Below, in pieces: positions 27,223 through 35,966 of a stretch of DNA of 64,000 nt. How positions within the stretch are numbered: position 1 is the stretch's first letter; each line of letters starts with the position of its first letter. The DNA lies in contig NZ_CP053108.1 in NCBI RefSeq assembly GCF_013009075.1, positions 3,056,517 through 3,120,516 on the forward strand, read 5' to 3'. Made by a program: the position numbers and the translations under genes. The notes beneath the pieces are model-generated. The model ran no database searches and was not told the origin of the DNA. It saw nothing but the letters and a program-made list of their open reading frames with translations. This DNA is from Halomonas sp. TA22. Lineage in GTDB: Bacteria; Pseudomonadota; Gammaproteobacteria; Pseudomonadales; Halomonadaceae.

Positions 27223-28526
27223 GAGAGTTCCCCCTCGGACTTGAGATTGACACGTAACGCAACATCAGTGAATCCACGCGCCAGTAGACGCTGACGAAGG
27301 CGCTCCTGCCCCCCGTCAAGACGTTCCACTACCGCGCTGTTTTCGCAACTGAGCGTAACGGCGACCTTGTCCCGCTTGAGCCTCAGATCAACATCGATCT
27401 CACCAAGAGCAGGTAGCTTCAATGTCATCTCGGTATGCCAGGCTTGTTGATCGCTCCCCCCCCCCTCCTGTTCCGATGTCTGCCCATGGGTATGCTCATG
27501 CGACTCGGGCACATGAATCATCAACGCCATGAAAATACCTGACCAGACATCTCCTTCCCAACGCAGCACAGGAGACACCAGCATCTCCAGCTGATGTCTA
27601 ACAACTCCTTGAAGCGCTTCGCTAAGCGGTTCCAGCGTCATTGGGGCGTGGCGCGCAAAGGTGTCGGCTGTAACGCTACCGGCCGAATCGGGCTTAACGC
27701 CATCACGCACCAGCATTGAAGTAAGGGCCGTATAGCCACCACTACTCAATGGCGATGATTGGGCTGTTAATGACGCAGGAGAATATGCAACAGTGGCCTC
27801 TGCCTTACCCGGGGACATCCCCCGATAGTTGTGATCGCTGGGGCTCAAGGGTAAGAATGGGGCAGAAAACTTGAGCACGCCGGATAACAGGCTTGAGCCA
27901 GCAGGGTTTATCGCCCCCTCCACTCGTATGGCCAAGCTGGGTTGAGGCGGCCCGCTCTCCTGACGTAGCAAGGCTGCATCAGAAGCCGCGGCACGCAGTG
28001 CTTGAGGGCGCGACATTTGCGGTTCGAGCTCAAGAGCCTGACGTGGCAGCTCTCCCCGATGCCAACGAGCGAGATGCGACTCATAAAACAACCCACTGGA
28101 CTGAATGCTGCCCTGCAAGCGTTCGGCGAGTAAAACGGGATCACGCAACAGAGAGGGTGTTGATAGCTCTGGCGCAGCGATCAATGGTTGGGCGGGACGA
28201 AGCACCGAGGGGGGCGCTGGAAACTTGACCAATATGTCGGCGATGGTGCGTGCCGCCTGGCTGAATTGCGTCTGCGACGAGGCAGGGGGAGGCTCCTGCG
28301 CCGTAGCCGTACCGCTTGGGGCGGAATGATTACCGGCAGTGTTCACGGCATCTTGAATGACAGGCGAACGGCCATTCAATCGCGAATCGCTATGAACGGC
28401 GCGTGGTGCCTCGCCTGGGCTCATCGGCTTGACTGGCTCGTTGAGCACTTTAGGCGCGGGCAGATCCGCCCGCTTACCTAGTACCTGATGCAGCAGGGTA
28501 TCGATGATCGGCGTGATGCCGCTCAC
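27219..28526 (-). CDS. fliK: Flagellar hook-length control protein FliK
   Basis: Secreted ruler that measures hook length and triggers the FlhB switch. The long N-terminal part is low-complexity, rich in Pro, Ser and Ala; the C-terminal part (about 325-425) is the conserved Flg_hook domain, with LPALGEIDVDLRLKRDKVAV and LRQRLLARGFTDVALRVN. 435 residues. It is placed in the fliD-S-T operon under a late promoter instead of with fliI/fliJ, and is coupled to fhlB. A second, class II fliK elsewhere in the genome cannot be excluded. Confidence 0.88.
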   Translation of the reverse strand: MSGITPIIDTLLHQVLGKRADLPAPKVLNEPVKPMSPGEAPRAVHSDSRLNGRSPVIQDAVNTAGNHSAPSGTATAQEPPPASSQTQFSQAARTIADILVKFPAPPSVLRPAQPLIAAPELSTPSLLRDPVLLAERLQGSIQSSGLFYESHLARWHRGELPRQALELEPQMSRPQALRAAASDAALLRQESGPPQPSLAIRVEGAINPAGSSLLSGVLKFSAPFLPLSPSDHNYRGMSPGKAEATVAYSPASLTAQSSPLSSGGYTALTSMLVRDGVKPDSAGSVTADTFARHAPMTLEPLSEALQGVVRHQLEMLVSPVLRWEGDVWSGIFMALMIHVPESHEHTHGQTSEQEGGGSDQQAWHTEMTLKLPALGEIDVDLRLKRDKVAVTLSCENSAVVERLDGGQERLRQRLLARGFTDVALRVNLKSEGELS

Positions 28527-28936
28527 AGCTTGCCTGCTGGAGAGTTACCTTGTGGGCCGCCCTGGCCAAACGCCTGGCTCGCTTCGATGACCTGCCCGGC
28601 ACTGCCGCCATTGGATATACCCATCAGTTTTCCCAGCTCCTCGCGACGCGCAATTAGTCGCTTGCGCACTTCACAATCACGCTCCAAGATATGCTCAAGC
28701 AGCGCTGCCTTACGCTCGCGTCCATCGTCATCGAGCACAAGCCCACTCTCCATACGGTTGAGTCGCTCGACATCGATAAGGTAGAGCGACTCCTCCTGGA
28801 CCACCGCAACCCAATCCTCCTGACGTGCCAGCTCGAGTATCCGCACAGAGCGCTCGTTCAAGGATTCATATCCCCGGAGCAACAGTTCCTGCGCCTTGAC
28901 GAACGATGGAGTCTTGACGTTGTTCGTCATGGTCAT
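28523..28936 (-). CDS. fliT: Flagellar chaperone FliT
   Basis: Small helical chaperone for the cap protein FliD, which in enterics also binds FlhDC. 137 residues, with the family pattern LLRGYESLNERSVRILELARQ and a long acidic-basic helical body. Identification rests on this and on position between fliS and fliK; it overlaps both neighbours by 4 bases. The sequence family is weakly conserved. Confidence 0.8.
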   Translation of the reverse strand: MTMTNNVKTPSFVKAQELLLRGYESLNERSVRILELARQEDWVAVVQEESLYLIDVERLNRMESGLVLDDDGRERKAALLEHILERDCEVRKRLIARREELGKLMGISNGGSAGQVIEASQAFGQGGPQGNSPAGKL

Positions 28937-29370
28937 TCGGTATCCGCTGATCTAACGGCTCCTGTGCGGTCACCTATCTCTTGCCAAGCGGAACTCAAAT
29001 CCTCGAGCAAGCGATACGCTTCATCGAGACTCTGCATGTCATTGCGCAGGTTGGCGCCGAGCAGTAAGCGAGCAATATAGTCGTAAAGGGAGGCTAGGCG
29101 TTGGGCCAGCTCCCCCCCACGCTCAGCATCAAGCGCCGCTAGCAGGCCATTATTGACAATATCAAGAGCCTTCGAGATCGCCTTGCCCTTCTCTGCCACA
29201 TTATTCGCCTGCATGTGCAGGCGAGCGGCGCGAATAGATGCCAGCGCGCCATCGAAGAGCATGACGATCAGTTGATGAGGGCTTGCCGACATCACGCCGC
29301 TCTCGACACCGACCCTGGCGTAGGCGCCTGCCCCTCGTGCATATGCGGCTGTGCCGCGTATGGCATTCAT
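28933..29370 (-). CDS. fliS: Flagellin export chaperone FliS
   Basis: Chaperone that holds flagellin before export. 145 residues with the typical N-terminus (AARGAGAYARVGVESGVMSASPHQL in two parts), LIVMLFDGALASIRAARLHM and KAISKALDIVNNGLLAALD. Lies between fliD and fliT. Confidence 0.95.
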   Translation of the reverse strand: MNAIRGTAAYARGAGAYARVGVESGVMSASPHQLIVMLFDGALASIRAARLHMQANNVAEKGKAISKALDIVNNGLLAALDAERGGELAQRLASLYDYIARLLLGANLRNDMQSLDEAYRLLEDLSSAWQEIGDRTGAVRSADTE

Positions 29371-29416
29371 GATTGTTCCACCCCTGCTATCGAATGTGCG
29401 GACAAATGCTATTCAC

Positions 29417-30775
29417 TTATTTCTTGCGACCAAGCTGAGCGTTCATTAGGTCGAACTGCTGAGTCAGATAACCGCTGGTCTGATTCATTCTTGCAATCAT
29501 GCTGTCAAGCTGACTGAACTGTGAACGGTAACGCGCGATAGTGGCATCGATCTGCGTCTCCATACGCGCATAGCGCTGATCCAGACCCTTAAGCGTGGTT
29601 TCCAGGCCACTGGTAGCATTGCTCAACAGCCCTTTGTCACCCAGGATCTGGTCCAATGCGGTCACCAGCTTTCCTGCCATTCCCCCCGCCTTGGTGCCGC
29701 CGGCAAAAAAATCAGCCAAGGCCATCGACTCAGTGGCGATGATACCGTCGAGCTTGGCCTCATCGAGCTTCAAGGTGCCATCGAGCTGCAGCGTGATCCC
29801 CAGGTCGGATAGCATTCTCAACTGCCCCTCCTCGATCCCGCCCCCGATCACGCTGCGCAGCCGAGATTCGACACCGCGCAGGGTGCTGTCCCCAAGCAGA
29901 TCACCCGCCACCCCGGTATCGGCGTTATAGCTCGTCAAGCCACGTATCGCCGTGCGCAGCGTGTTGTAACCTTCGACAAAGCCCTTTACCGCGTTCTTTA
30001 TTTCATCACTGTCCCGATCGATCGCTATCGTCGAGGAGCTCCCTTCGGCATGGATTTCCGACAGGTTCAGCGTTACCCCCTGAATGGCACCCTCGACCTT
30101 GTTGGAGTGGCTGGTAATCGCTATTCCATTGACGGTGAGCTTAGCGTTCTGCCCCTTGATCACATCCCCTTCAAGGGCGAGGGCGTCATCTCCAAAGCCC
30201 TCGAACTTGACATCCTCGAGGCCGGCTTTTTCACCTGTTTCCGTAGAGGCGAAGGCCAGGCGGTACTGCTCACCATCGAAGACAATCGATGCCGACACCC
30301 CGGCTTCCTTGCTATTGACTGCATCGCGAATCGCTTCGAGCGAACTCTTCCCTTCCGCCACTTCTACAACCAAGTCGTCCTTGCCGCCAAAAGAGAAAGT
30401 AATCTTGCCAGCGCCCTGCGGGGCGGTTCGGCTATCAACGCCAGCCGTTGCAGCTGTGGCAGCCGTGGCCAGCTGATTCAAATTAACCTTGAAGCGCCCT
30501 GCAGGTGCATCAGCGCTGGCAACAGCGGCAACGCCACTTCCCGTCACCTTGCTGGTCACCGCAGAGAAGCGTTTCGCATCATTCAGCGTTGCCACCGCTG
30601 GCTGGAATTTCGAGAGTGCGCTCGACAGGTTCCCGAAGGCTGAAATCTTCGCCTGGGTGGTCTTCTTTTGTGTGGTGATCGGCGTGAGCTTGCCGCGCTC
30701 AGCGGCCTTGAGATCATCAAGCAAACCATTGAGATCAAGCCCCGAACCGATACCCAGCGAAGTAATCGTTGCCAT
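29417..30775 (-). CDS. fliD: Flagellar filament cap protein FliD
   Basis: Cap (hook-associated protein 2) that folds flagellin at the filament tip. 452 residues: the conserved start ITSLGIGSGLDLNGLLDDL, variable central domains, and the C-terminal coiled region (ETTLKGLDQRYARMETQID, MIARMNQTSGYLTQQFDLM). First gene of fliD-fliS-fliT-fliK-fhlB, with a near-consensus sigma-28 promoter 90 bases upstream. No flagellin gene is in the window. Confidence 0.97.
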   Translation of the reverse strand: MATITSLGIGSGLDLNGLLDDLKAAERGKLTPITTQKKTTQAKISAFGNLSSALSKFQPAVATLNDAKRFSAVTSKVTGSGVAAVASADAPAGRFKVNLNQLATAATAATAGVDSRTAPQGAGKITFSFGGKDDLVVEVAEGKSSLEAIRDAVNSKEAGVSASIVFDGEQYRLAFASTETGEKAGLEDVKFEGFGDDALALEGDVIKGQNAKLTVNGIAITSHSNKVEGAIQGVTLNLSEIHAEGSSSTIAIDRDSDEIKNAVKGFVEGYNTLRTAIRGLTSYNADTGVAGDLLGDSTLRGVESRLRSVIGGGIEEGQLRMLSDLGITLQLDGTLKLDEAKLDGIIATESMALADFFAGGTKAGGMAGKLVTALDQILGDKGLLSNATSGLETTLKGLDQRYARMETQIDATIARYRSQFSQLDSMIARMNQTSGYLTQQFDLMNAQLGRKK

Positions 30776-30864
30776 CTTGCCCTTCCCCAGCAGAGAGATA
30801 CGTTGTACCAGCCTCGTGCCAAGGTGACGTCGAGAAAAGGCACATGATGCACGGTCAATTCAAG

Positions 30865-30891
30865 TTATCGGCTTTTATGCACCAATCTTTA
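30865..30891 (-). promoter_or_regulatory. Sigma-28 (FliA) promoter for the fliD operon
   Basis: Minus strand TAAAGATT, 11-base spacer, perfect GCCGATAA: the closest match to the FliA consensus in this window. It lies 90 bases before fliD. Confidence 0.88.
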
Positions 30892-30945
30892 GCCAGGAGA
30901 TGACAAATATGACTGGAGTCGAGGCATCGCATCAGGCAGGGATAC

Positions 30946-31527
30946 GTGCCAAGCTGGAATACGTCGGATAGAGTATCCCTCTCAATGTCTCAATCCTTAA
31001 CGCAGAGCTCAAGCTACCCTATGTTCGATTGGTTAAAACCAGCCAAACTGCCAACTCTCTGGGCCATCAAACAAATTGATGACCATGTCCTGCATCTATG
31101 CGGCAAGGCCCAAGTGGAAGGGAACCCACGCGTTCGAGAGACGTTGGTGGCATTGGAGCGTGAGCAGTTTCGTGGGCCGATTCGGATGCTCAATAGCGGA
31201 CTGATACTCAATGCAGGGCTCTTTGAGGCGCTTATCCCCCTCGCCGATATCGAGTCTGGAGGGCTTGATCATGCCCGATGGAAGGGAAAGCACTTCCAGG
31301 TCTCCTGGGTTCCCCAGAAGATGTGGACCTACACGGGGCGCTTCACCACCGAGCCGGTGATGATCAATGGCGAACCTGGACTCGGCAGTGTCGAAGACGT
31401 CTCCGCCATCCGCAGCAAAGCGAGCCGCACAGAGCAGCCCCCCGCGACGATCATCAATTCGACATTCAGCCTGACGCCCAAGGACAGCCCAGAGCAGCAT
31501 TCGGAACAGTGGCGCAAATCCAAGTGA
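30946..31527 (+). CDS. Hypothetical protein next to fliD
   Basis: Unrecognised protein of up to 193 residues, divergent from fliD. It has a mixed alpha/beta look (DDHVLHLCGKAQVEGNPRV, GPIRMLNSGLILNAGLFEALI, HFQVSWVPQKMWTYTG), no signal peptide and no membrane segment. GTG 30946 has CAGGG upstream and is the best start; ATG 30985 and 31021 are alternatives. No FliA promoter was seen, so a flagellar role is not supported beyond position. Confidence 0.55.
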   Translation: MPSWNTSDRVSLSMSQSLTQSSSYPMFDWLKPAKLPTLWAIKQIDDHVLHLCGKAQVEGNPRVRETLVALEREQFRGPIRMLNSGLILNAGLFEALIPLADIESGGLDHARWKGKHFQVSWVPQKMWTYTGRFTTEPVMINGEPGLGSVEDVSAIRSKASRTEQPPATIINSTFSLTPKDSPEQHSEQWRKSK

Positions 31528-31529
31528 CG

Positions 31530-31551
31530 AGCGCTGACAAGAGTCAGCGCT
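31530..31551. terminator. Hairpin between convergent genes
   Basis: Nine-base perfect stem AGCGCTGAC / GTCAGCGCT with loop AAGA, three bases after the upstream gene's stop and 24 bases before the pyrC stop. No T-run on either side, so it is only a probable two-way terminator. Confidence 0.5.
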
Positions 31552-31574
31552 ACGGCCCAGCCGGCTTGTTCCTG

Positions 31575-32621
31575 TTAGTGACCCGAGCCTATCAGGCGCC
31601 AGAGCAAGCTTTCGCCCGCCTTCAACGGCACGATCGCCTCCCCGTCGGCATAGGGCAGCGTGGCAGGCAAGCTCCACTCCTCACGTGCCAGCGTGATTTG
31701 ACGAGTATTGCGGGGCAAGCCGTAGAAGTCCGGGCCATGATGGCTTGCGAACCCCTCCAGCCGATCGAGGGCATCGGCCTCATCGAAGGCCATGGCATAG
31801 AGTTCCATGGCCGCGGGAGCGGTAAAGGCCCCAGCACAACCGCAGGCGGACTCCTTGGCGCCGCGGGCATGCGGTGCGCTGTCGGTACCTAGAAAGAACT
31901 TTTCCGAGCCCGAGGTCGCGGCAGTGAGCAGGGCCTGCCTATGTGTCTCCCGCTTGAGTACCGGCAGGCAGAAATAGTGCGGGCGAACGCCACCTACCAG
32001 CATGTGGTTACGATTGAAAAGTAAATGATGGGCAGTAATGGTTGCTGCCACGTTGGCGGAGGCCTCCTGCACGAAAGCGACGGCGTGAGCGGTCGTGATA
32101 TGCTCGAATACCACTCTGAGGCCAGGAAAGCGCTTGAGTAGCGGCATCATCACTCGCTCGATGAATACCGCTTCGCGATCGAAGATATCAATATCGTGAC
32201 TGGTCACCTCACCATGCACCAACAGGGGCAACCCAACGCGCTCCATGGCCTCAAGCGCCGACGCACAGCGAACGACATCCGTCACACCCGAATCGGAATT
32301 GGTCGTCGCCCCGGCAGGATAGAGCTTCACCGCATGTATCGCTCCACTAGCCTTGGCCCGCTCGATCTCCTCGGCTGGCGTATTGTCGGTGAGATAGAGC
32401 GTCATGAGAGGTTCGAAGTCACTCCCCCCGGGACGCGCTGCCAGAATTCTTTCGCGATAGGCCAACGCCTGATCGGTAGTGGTGACCGGCGGTGTCAGGT
32501 TGGGCATGATGATGGCCCGTCCGAATTGGCGAGCCGAATAGGCCAGCACCGCGTTCAACGCTTCTCCATCGCGTAGATGGAGATGCCAATCGTCGGGTTG
32601 AGTCAAGGTGATCCGATTCAT
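31575..32621 (-). CDS. pyrC: Dihydroorotase (PyrC type)
   Basis: Zinc enzyme closing carbamoyl-aspartate to dihydroorotate in pyrimidine synthesis. Class II, E. coli PyrC-like, 348 residues. Visible sites: metal ligands HLHLRDG (near 15-17), the carboxylated Lys in [19 protein letters not shown], a His in EHITTAHA, and the catalytic Asp in [13 protein letters not shown]. The start is placed at 32621 ([12 protein letters not shown]), the usual family N-terminus with GAAGG ahead, not at the longer open-frame start. Stands alone. Confidence 0.96.
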   Translation of the reverse strand: MNRITLTQPDDWHLHLRDGEALNAVLAYSARQFGRAIIMPNLTPPVTTTDQALAYRERILAARPGGSDFEPLMTLYLTDNTPAEEIERAKASGAIHAVKLYPAGATTNSDSGVTDVVRCASALEAMERVGLPLLVHGEVTSHDIDIFDREAVFIERVMMPLLKRFPGLRVVFEHITTAHAVAFVQEASANVAATITAHHLLFNRNHMLVGGVRPHYFCLPVLKRETHRQALLTAATSGSEKFFLGTDSAPHARGAKESACGCAGAFTAPAAMELYAMAFDEADALDRLEGFASHHGPDFYGLPRNTRQITLAREEWSLPATLPYADGEAIVPLKAGESLLWRLIGSGH

Positions 32622-32802
32622 AAGGCGCCTTCGATGGTATTGTCGCGGCGACAGTATACCGATTAACGCCTCCCCATGCTTGACGCTGGGCTGCACTTGG
32701 CCTCCCCGGCCAGGCTCACCTCGCTATTGCCGGAATGTGTCATACTTGATCATCGAGCTAAGGCCAGAGAGCCAAGCCATCGGTACGGGAAGGGATAGGG
32801 CT

Positions 32803-33225
32803 ATGCTAGCAGTAAGGACTTCGGGCGATCTCATCGCGACGGTAGAAGGCGCCATGTGGCTGATATTGGCGTGGTCGATCAGCTATTCGGCGGCACGCGG
32901 CGTACCCTTGCCGACGGTCGCCACCTTGAGCCTGGTAGCAACGTTTATTTTCGTCGCCTGGGCCCATCGCCCCTTCCGCATCACGCTTCAGCGATACCGG
33001 ATTCGCCGTCGCCGCACCGAAATGTTGATGCATATCGTTGCCCTGCCACTGCTGCTGGCCATGCTGCTGGGTGCCTCAACCGAATCCCTGCTTTTTCCCC
33101 TGAGCGGCATGCAGAAGATGCTGCTATTCAATATTCTGGCGACTGCCGGCTGGCTGGTATTCGGCATCACACTAATCGTGAAATATTTGCTGTTTCGATT
33201 CGGGCGGCGTCACACCCAATCCTGA
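32803..33225 (+). CDS. Small inner-membrane protein of unknown function
   Basis: 140 residues with four probable membrane helices (about 14-30, 38-56, 75-92, 105-132) and a basic loop RYRIRRRRTEM between the second and third. No family recognised. AGGGA lies shortly before ATG 32803. The frame is open further upstream into the pyrC promoter region but that part looks non-coding. Function unknown. Confidence 0.65.
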   Translation: MLAVRTSGDLIATVEGAMWLILAWSISYSAARGVPLPTVATLSLVATFIFVAWAHRPFRITLQRYRIRRRRTEMLMHIVALPLLLAMLLGASTESLLFPLSGMQKMLLFNILATAGWLVFGITLIVKYLLFRFGRRHTQS

Positions 33226-33332
33226 CACTGGCAGAACACACCATATCGCGCTAGCCTTGAGCAATCGGCTCCAGCCTATCTCGTTCTCGTCGATGTTCAC
33301 TCTGATCGATGCGGCAAGTCACTCGGGCTAAC

Positions 33333-34037
33333 ATGATGCAACTACGACAAAAAGAAACCCTTGTCTTATTACTTGCAGCGATGCTCATGCTGCCGGCCAC
33401 ATTCGCCACCGCCGATGCAGAGCAAAGTGGCGAAGAAAAACGCAGCGACGCAAGCCAAGTCGATACTGGCCAGGAAAACGCGCCGTCACAGAGCAGCCAT
33501 CAAGAAGCCACCCAAATATTGAGTGAACTCGAGTTATCGACCTCACCCATTGTCACTAATGAGGAAGTACTTGTCGTTCTGGACAACGGCGTGGTGCTCG
33601 ACGGCAAGGAGCTCTCTTCTCTTGACGGCAATACATCAGGCTTTCGATTCAAGGCCGGCTATTCGCTTCCTCGCCTGCCCAGGCTCGATATCGGCGCTGA
33701 AATTGCTTATTTAGAGAGTGAAGAGACACCCGCAGCATTGGCAGGCCGCCAGATCTTGCTCAATACCACCACGCTGAATGGCGCCTTGACGGCAGGAATT
33801 CGTATTGGTCAGCTCACCCTGTTTGCCAAATCCGGGCTTGCCGAGTGGAGTGGAGAGACGGAAACCCACCTGGAGGAGAATATCGGCCGTCTTGGCGGCA
33901 CTGCCCATATCTACGGGCTGGGAGCGCGCATGGAGTTTGGCGGCGGTGTTGTCGGACACCTGGATTATGAGCGCATCGATGCGCCCGTTCTTGAGCATCT
34001 CAATCTGACCACCGCCCGCCTCGCCTACTACTTCTGA
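33333..34037 (+). CDS. Putative outer-membrane or periplasmic beta-rich protein
   Basis: About 234 residues with a clear Sec signal peptide (hydrophobic LVLLLAAMLMLPATFATA, cleavage near ATA-DA), then an acidic, Gln/Ser-rich stretch, then alternating beta-strand patterns (FRFKAGYSLP, LDIGAEIAYLES, GALTAGIRIGQLTLFAKSG, HIYGLGARMEFGGGVVGHLDYER) ending in YYF. The final aromatic residue and strand pattern resemble small outer-membrane barrels (OmpX/OprG size). No family is certain. ATG 33309 is an alternative start. Confidence 0.6.
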   Translation: MMQLRQKETLVLLLAAMLMLPATFATADAEQSGEEKRSDASQVDTGQENAPSQSSHQEATQILSELELSTSPIVTNEEVLVVLDNGVVLDGKELSSLDGNTSGFRFKAGYSLPRLPRLDIGAEIAYLESEETPAALAGRQILLNTTTLNGALTAGIRIGQLTLFAKSGLAEWSGETETHLEENIGRLGGTAHIYGLGARMEFGGGVVGHLDYERIDAPVLEHLNLTTARLAYYF

Positions 34038-34062
34038 GCGCATGCCGCTCAAGCCGCACCGA

Positions 34063-34986
34063 TCACTCCAGATGAATGATCACTTCGACACGACGATTGC
34101 GTGCCCGCCCCTCCTCACTATCATTGCTTTCCAATGGACGAGTCGATCCGAAGCCTACCGCCTTTAGGCGAGACTCCGCTACCCCGGCCTGCGACAGATA
34201 GCGCAAAATCGCCGTGGCTCGCGAACTGGAGAGCTCCCAGTTGGAGGGAAACTGGGGAGTGCTGATCGGCCGGCTATCGGAGTGACCTTCCACCGACACC
34301 TCACCCGCATAACGCTGGATGATCTCCACCAGGCTCTCGATGACCTCACGCCCACTGCCCGTCAGCTGCGCCTCGGCGGAGGGAAACAGCAGATGGTCAT
34401 CCACTCGCAGACTGATCCCTTCGGCAACATGGGAAACCTCCACGCCTTCAAGGCTGGGCAGCTGAGCAAGCGAGGCACGCTGGCGAGTGACCGCTTCCAC
34501 CATCTGACTGGTCACCTGAATCACCTCGTCATCCAGCGCGGGCGTCTCGGTCGCAACTTGCGACATGGCGGGCTCATCGAGCACAACATGGCGAGATGGC
34601 GTCGAGCCCCGTCGGGCCACCCCTAGCGCAATGACCACCGCCTGAGGGCTAAGGCGACTCTCACTGGCATGAATCGTGGGTTCGAGAGGCGCCATAGCCA
34701 TCGCTGGCCGTGAGGCGATCAATGCTCCTTCCGGCAACGGCACACCCAGCCGCAACGGTTCGGGAACCTCGGCCAATGACACTATCTTTCCCTCCTCTTC
34801 CAGCTCCGCCAATGCATCACTTCTCAACGCCGACAGGGAGAGCAGTATCACGAACAACGCGACCAGCAGGGTCATCACATCGATATAGCTGACCATCCAT
34901 CCGCCAACGGAGTCATCCTCACTGTCGGCGGCAAGCAGTTGGTCGTAGTCGGCGGCCCCCCGCCGGGCAGGAACCGTACTAGGCAT
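34063..34986 (-). CDS. Second MotB-like stator / OmpA-family protein
   Basis: 307-residue MotB-type protein: N-terminal acidic stretch, one membrane helix (about 30-50) with the ion-binding Asp36 (VSYIDVMTLLVALFVILLS), a long linker, and an OmpA-like peptidoglycan-binding domain (about 195-305; VEGHSDSRPI, NWELSSSRATAILRYL, ARNRRVEVII). The helix differs from the MotB at 23689 and looks more like the PomB/MotS sort, though ion choice cannot be settled from sequence. Start 34986 overlaps the partner gene by 8 bases. Confidence 0.88.
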   Translation of the reverse strand: MPSTVPARRGAADYDQLLAADSEDDSVGGWMVSYIDVMTLLVALFVILLSLSALRSDALAELEEEGKIVSLAEVPEPLRLGVPLPEGALIASRPAMAMAPLEPTIHASESRLSPQAVVIALGVARRGSTPSRHVVLDEPAMSQVATETPALDDEVIQVTSQMVEAVTRQRASLAQLPSLEGVEVSHVAEGISLRVDDHLLFPSAEAQLTGSGREVIESLVEIIQRYAGEVSVEGHSDSRPISTPQFPSNWELSSSRATAILRYLSQAGVAESRLKAVGFGSTRPLESNDSEEGRARNRRVEVIIHLE

Positions 34987-35845
34987 TCTTGGGCCTTGCC
35001 GAAGCGACACGACGCAAGCGATCGCGGAGTCTGGTGCCACGGTCTGGGGCGACATCCCCTACCTCGACCAGCAGCTCATCACGAATCTCGTCTTGATGGT
35101 TGACCATGAAGGATTTCAGCGTCTCTTCGATAAACGAAGGGAGGCGACGCCGAGACATTAGCGACACTCCCTCGAGAATCATGTTCATCGCCACCAGACG
35201 CTCTTCGGTGCGCCTTTCAAGCTTTACGGCGATCGGCTTGAAGATCAGGTTGGCCAGCAAAATACCGTAGAAGGTAGTCAGCAACGCCACCGCCATCCGC
35301 TCACCGATCACTCCCACCTGCCCCGCGTCCATCATTTCGAGCATATTGATCAGCCCCACCAGGGTACCGATCATGCCGAATGCCGGGGCATAAAGCGCCA
35401 TGATCCGAAAGATCTGCGCCTCGGCTCGCTCTCGCGCTTTCATCCGCGCAATACGCCAACGCAACAGATCAAGGATCTCCTCTTCGCGCGTATTGTCGAT
35501 CACCAATTGGATCCCGCTGCGCAAAAAGGGATTGCGCGTCTCGTTCAGTGCCGCCTCGACCGCCGGTACATTACCCGAAAACCACAGCCTCGCCAGTTGT
35601 ACCAGCTCCTGGATATCCTCTTGCACATAGCTGTTCTCTCGCCGAAAAACCAGGCCAACCAGACGCACTACGCGCACCACTTCCTTCAGCGGATAACTGA
35701 TGAAGGTAGCTGCCAAAGTGCCGGTCAACACAATTGCCAGGCCCGGCAGGTTGATGAACGACCATGGCGAGGCAGCACTAAGCAGCAGCACACTGGCCAG
35801 CATCAAGATACTGGCGCCAATTCCGATCAAGGTAGAAGGATTCAT
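34979..35845 (-). CDS. Second MotA-like stator subunit
   Basis: 288-residue MotA/ExbB-superfamily proton- or sodium-channel protein with four membrane segments (about 3-25, 32-52, 150-172, 185-205), the conserved APAFGMIGTLVGLINML and LLTTFYGILLANLIFKPIA segments, and the cytoplasmic loop expected to face FliG. The start at 35845 (MNPSTLIGIG) is the family start. With its partner it forms a second stator set, more PomA/MotP-like in layout than the motAB pair in the chemotaxis operon. Lies away from other flagellar genes and has no visible FliA promoter. Confidence 0.88.
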   Translation of the reverse strand: MNPSTLIGIGASILMLASVLLLSAASPWSFINLPGLAIVLTGTLAATFISYPLKEVVRVVRLVGLVFRRENSYVQEDIQELVQLARLWFSGNVPAVEAALNETRNPFLRSGIQLVIDNTREEEILDLLRWRIARMKARERAEAQIFRIMALYAPAFGMIGTLVGLINMLEMMDAGQVGVIGERMAVALLTTFYGILLANLIFKPIAVKLERRTEERLVAMNMILEGVSLMSRRRLPSFIEETLKSFMVNHQDEIRDELLVEVGDVAPDRGTRLRDRLRRVASARPKNA

Positions 35846-35966
35846 GAACCAGACCCGCCCGAGGTTACAACCATGTAGGTGGCATGTTACCGATGGGAGG
35901 GCTGCGCAAAGCATTGAATAGACGCCGAGAGCGGCGCTACTCCTACCTTAGGTTCAATGTCACTTG

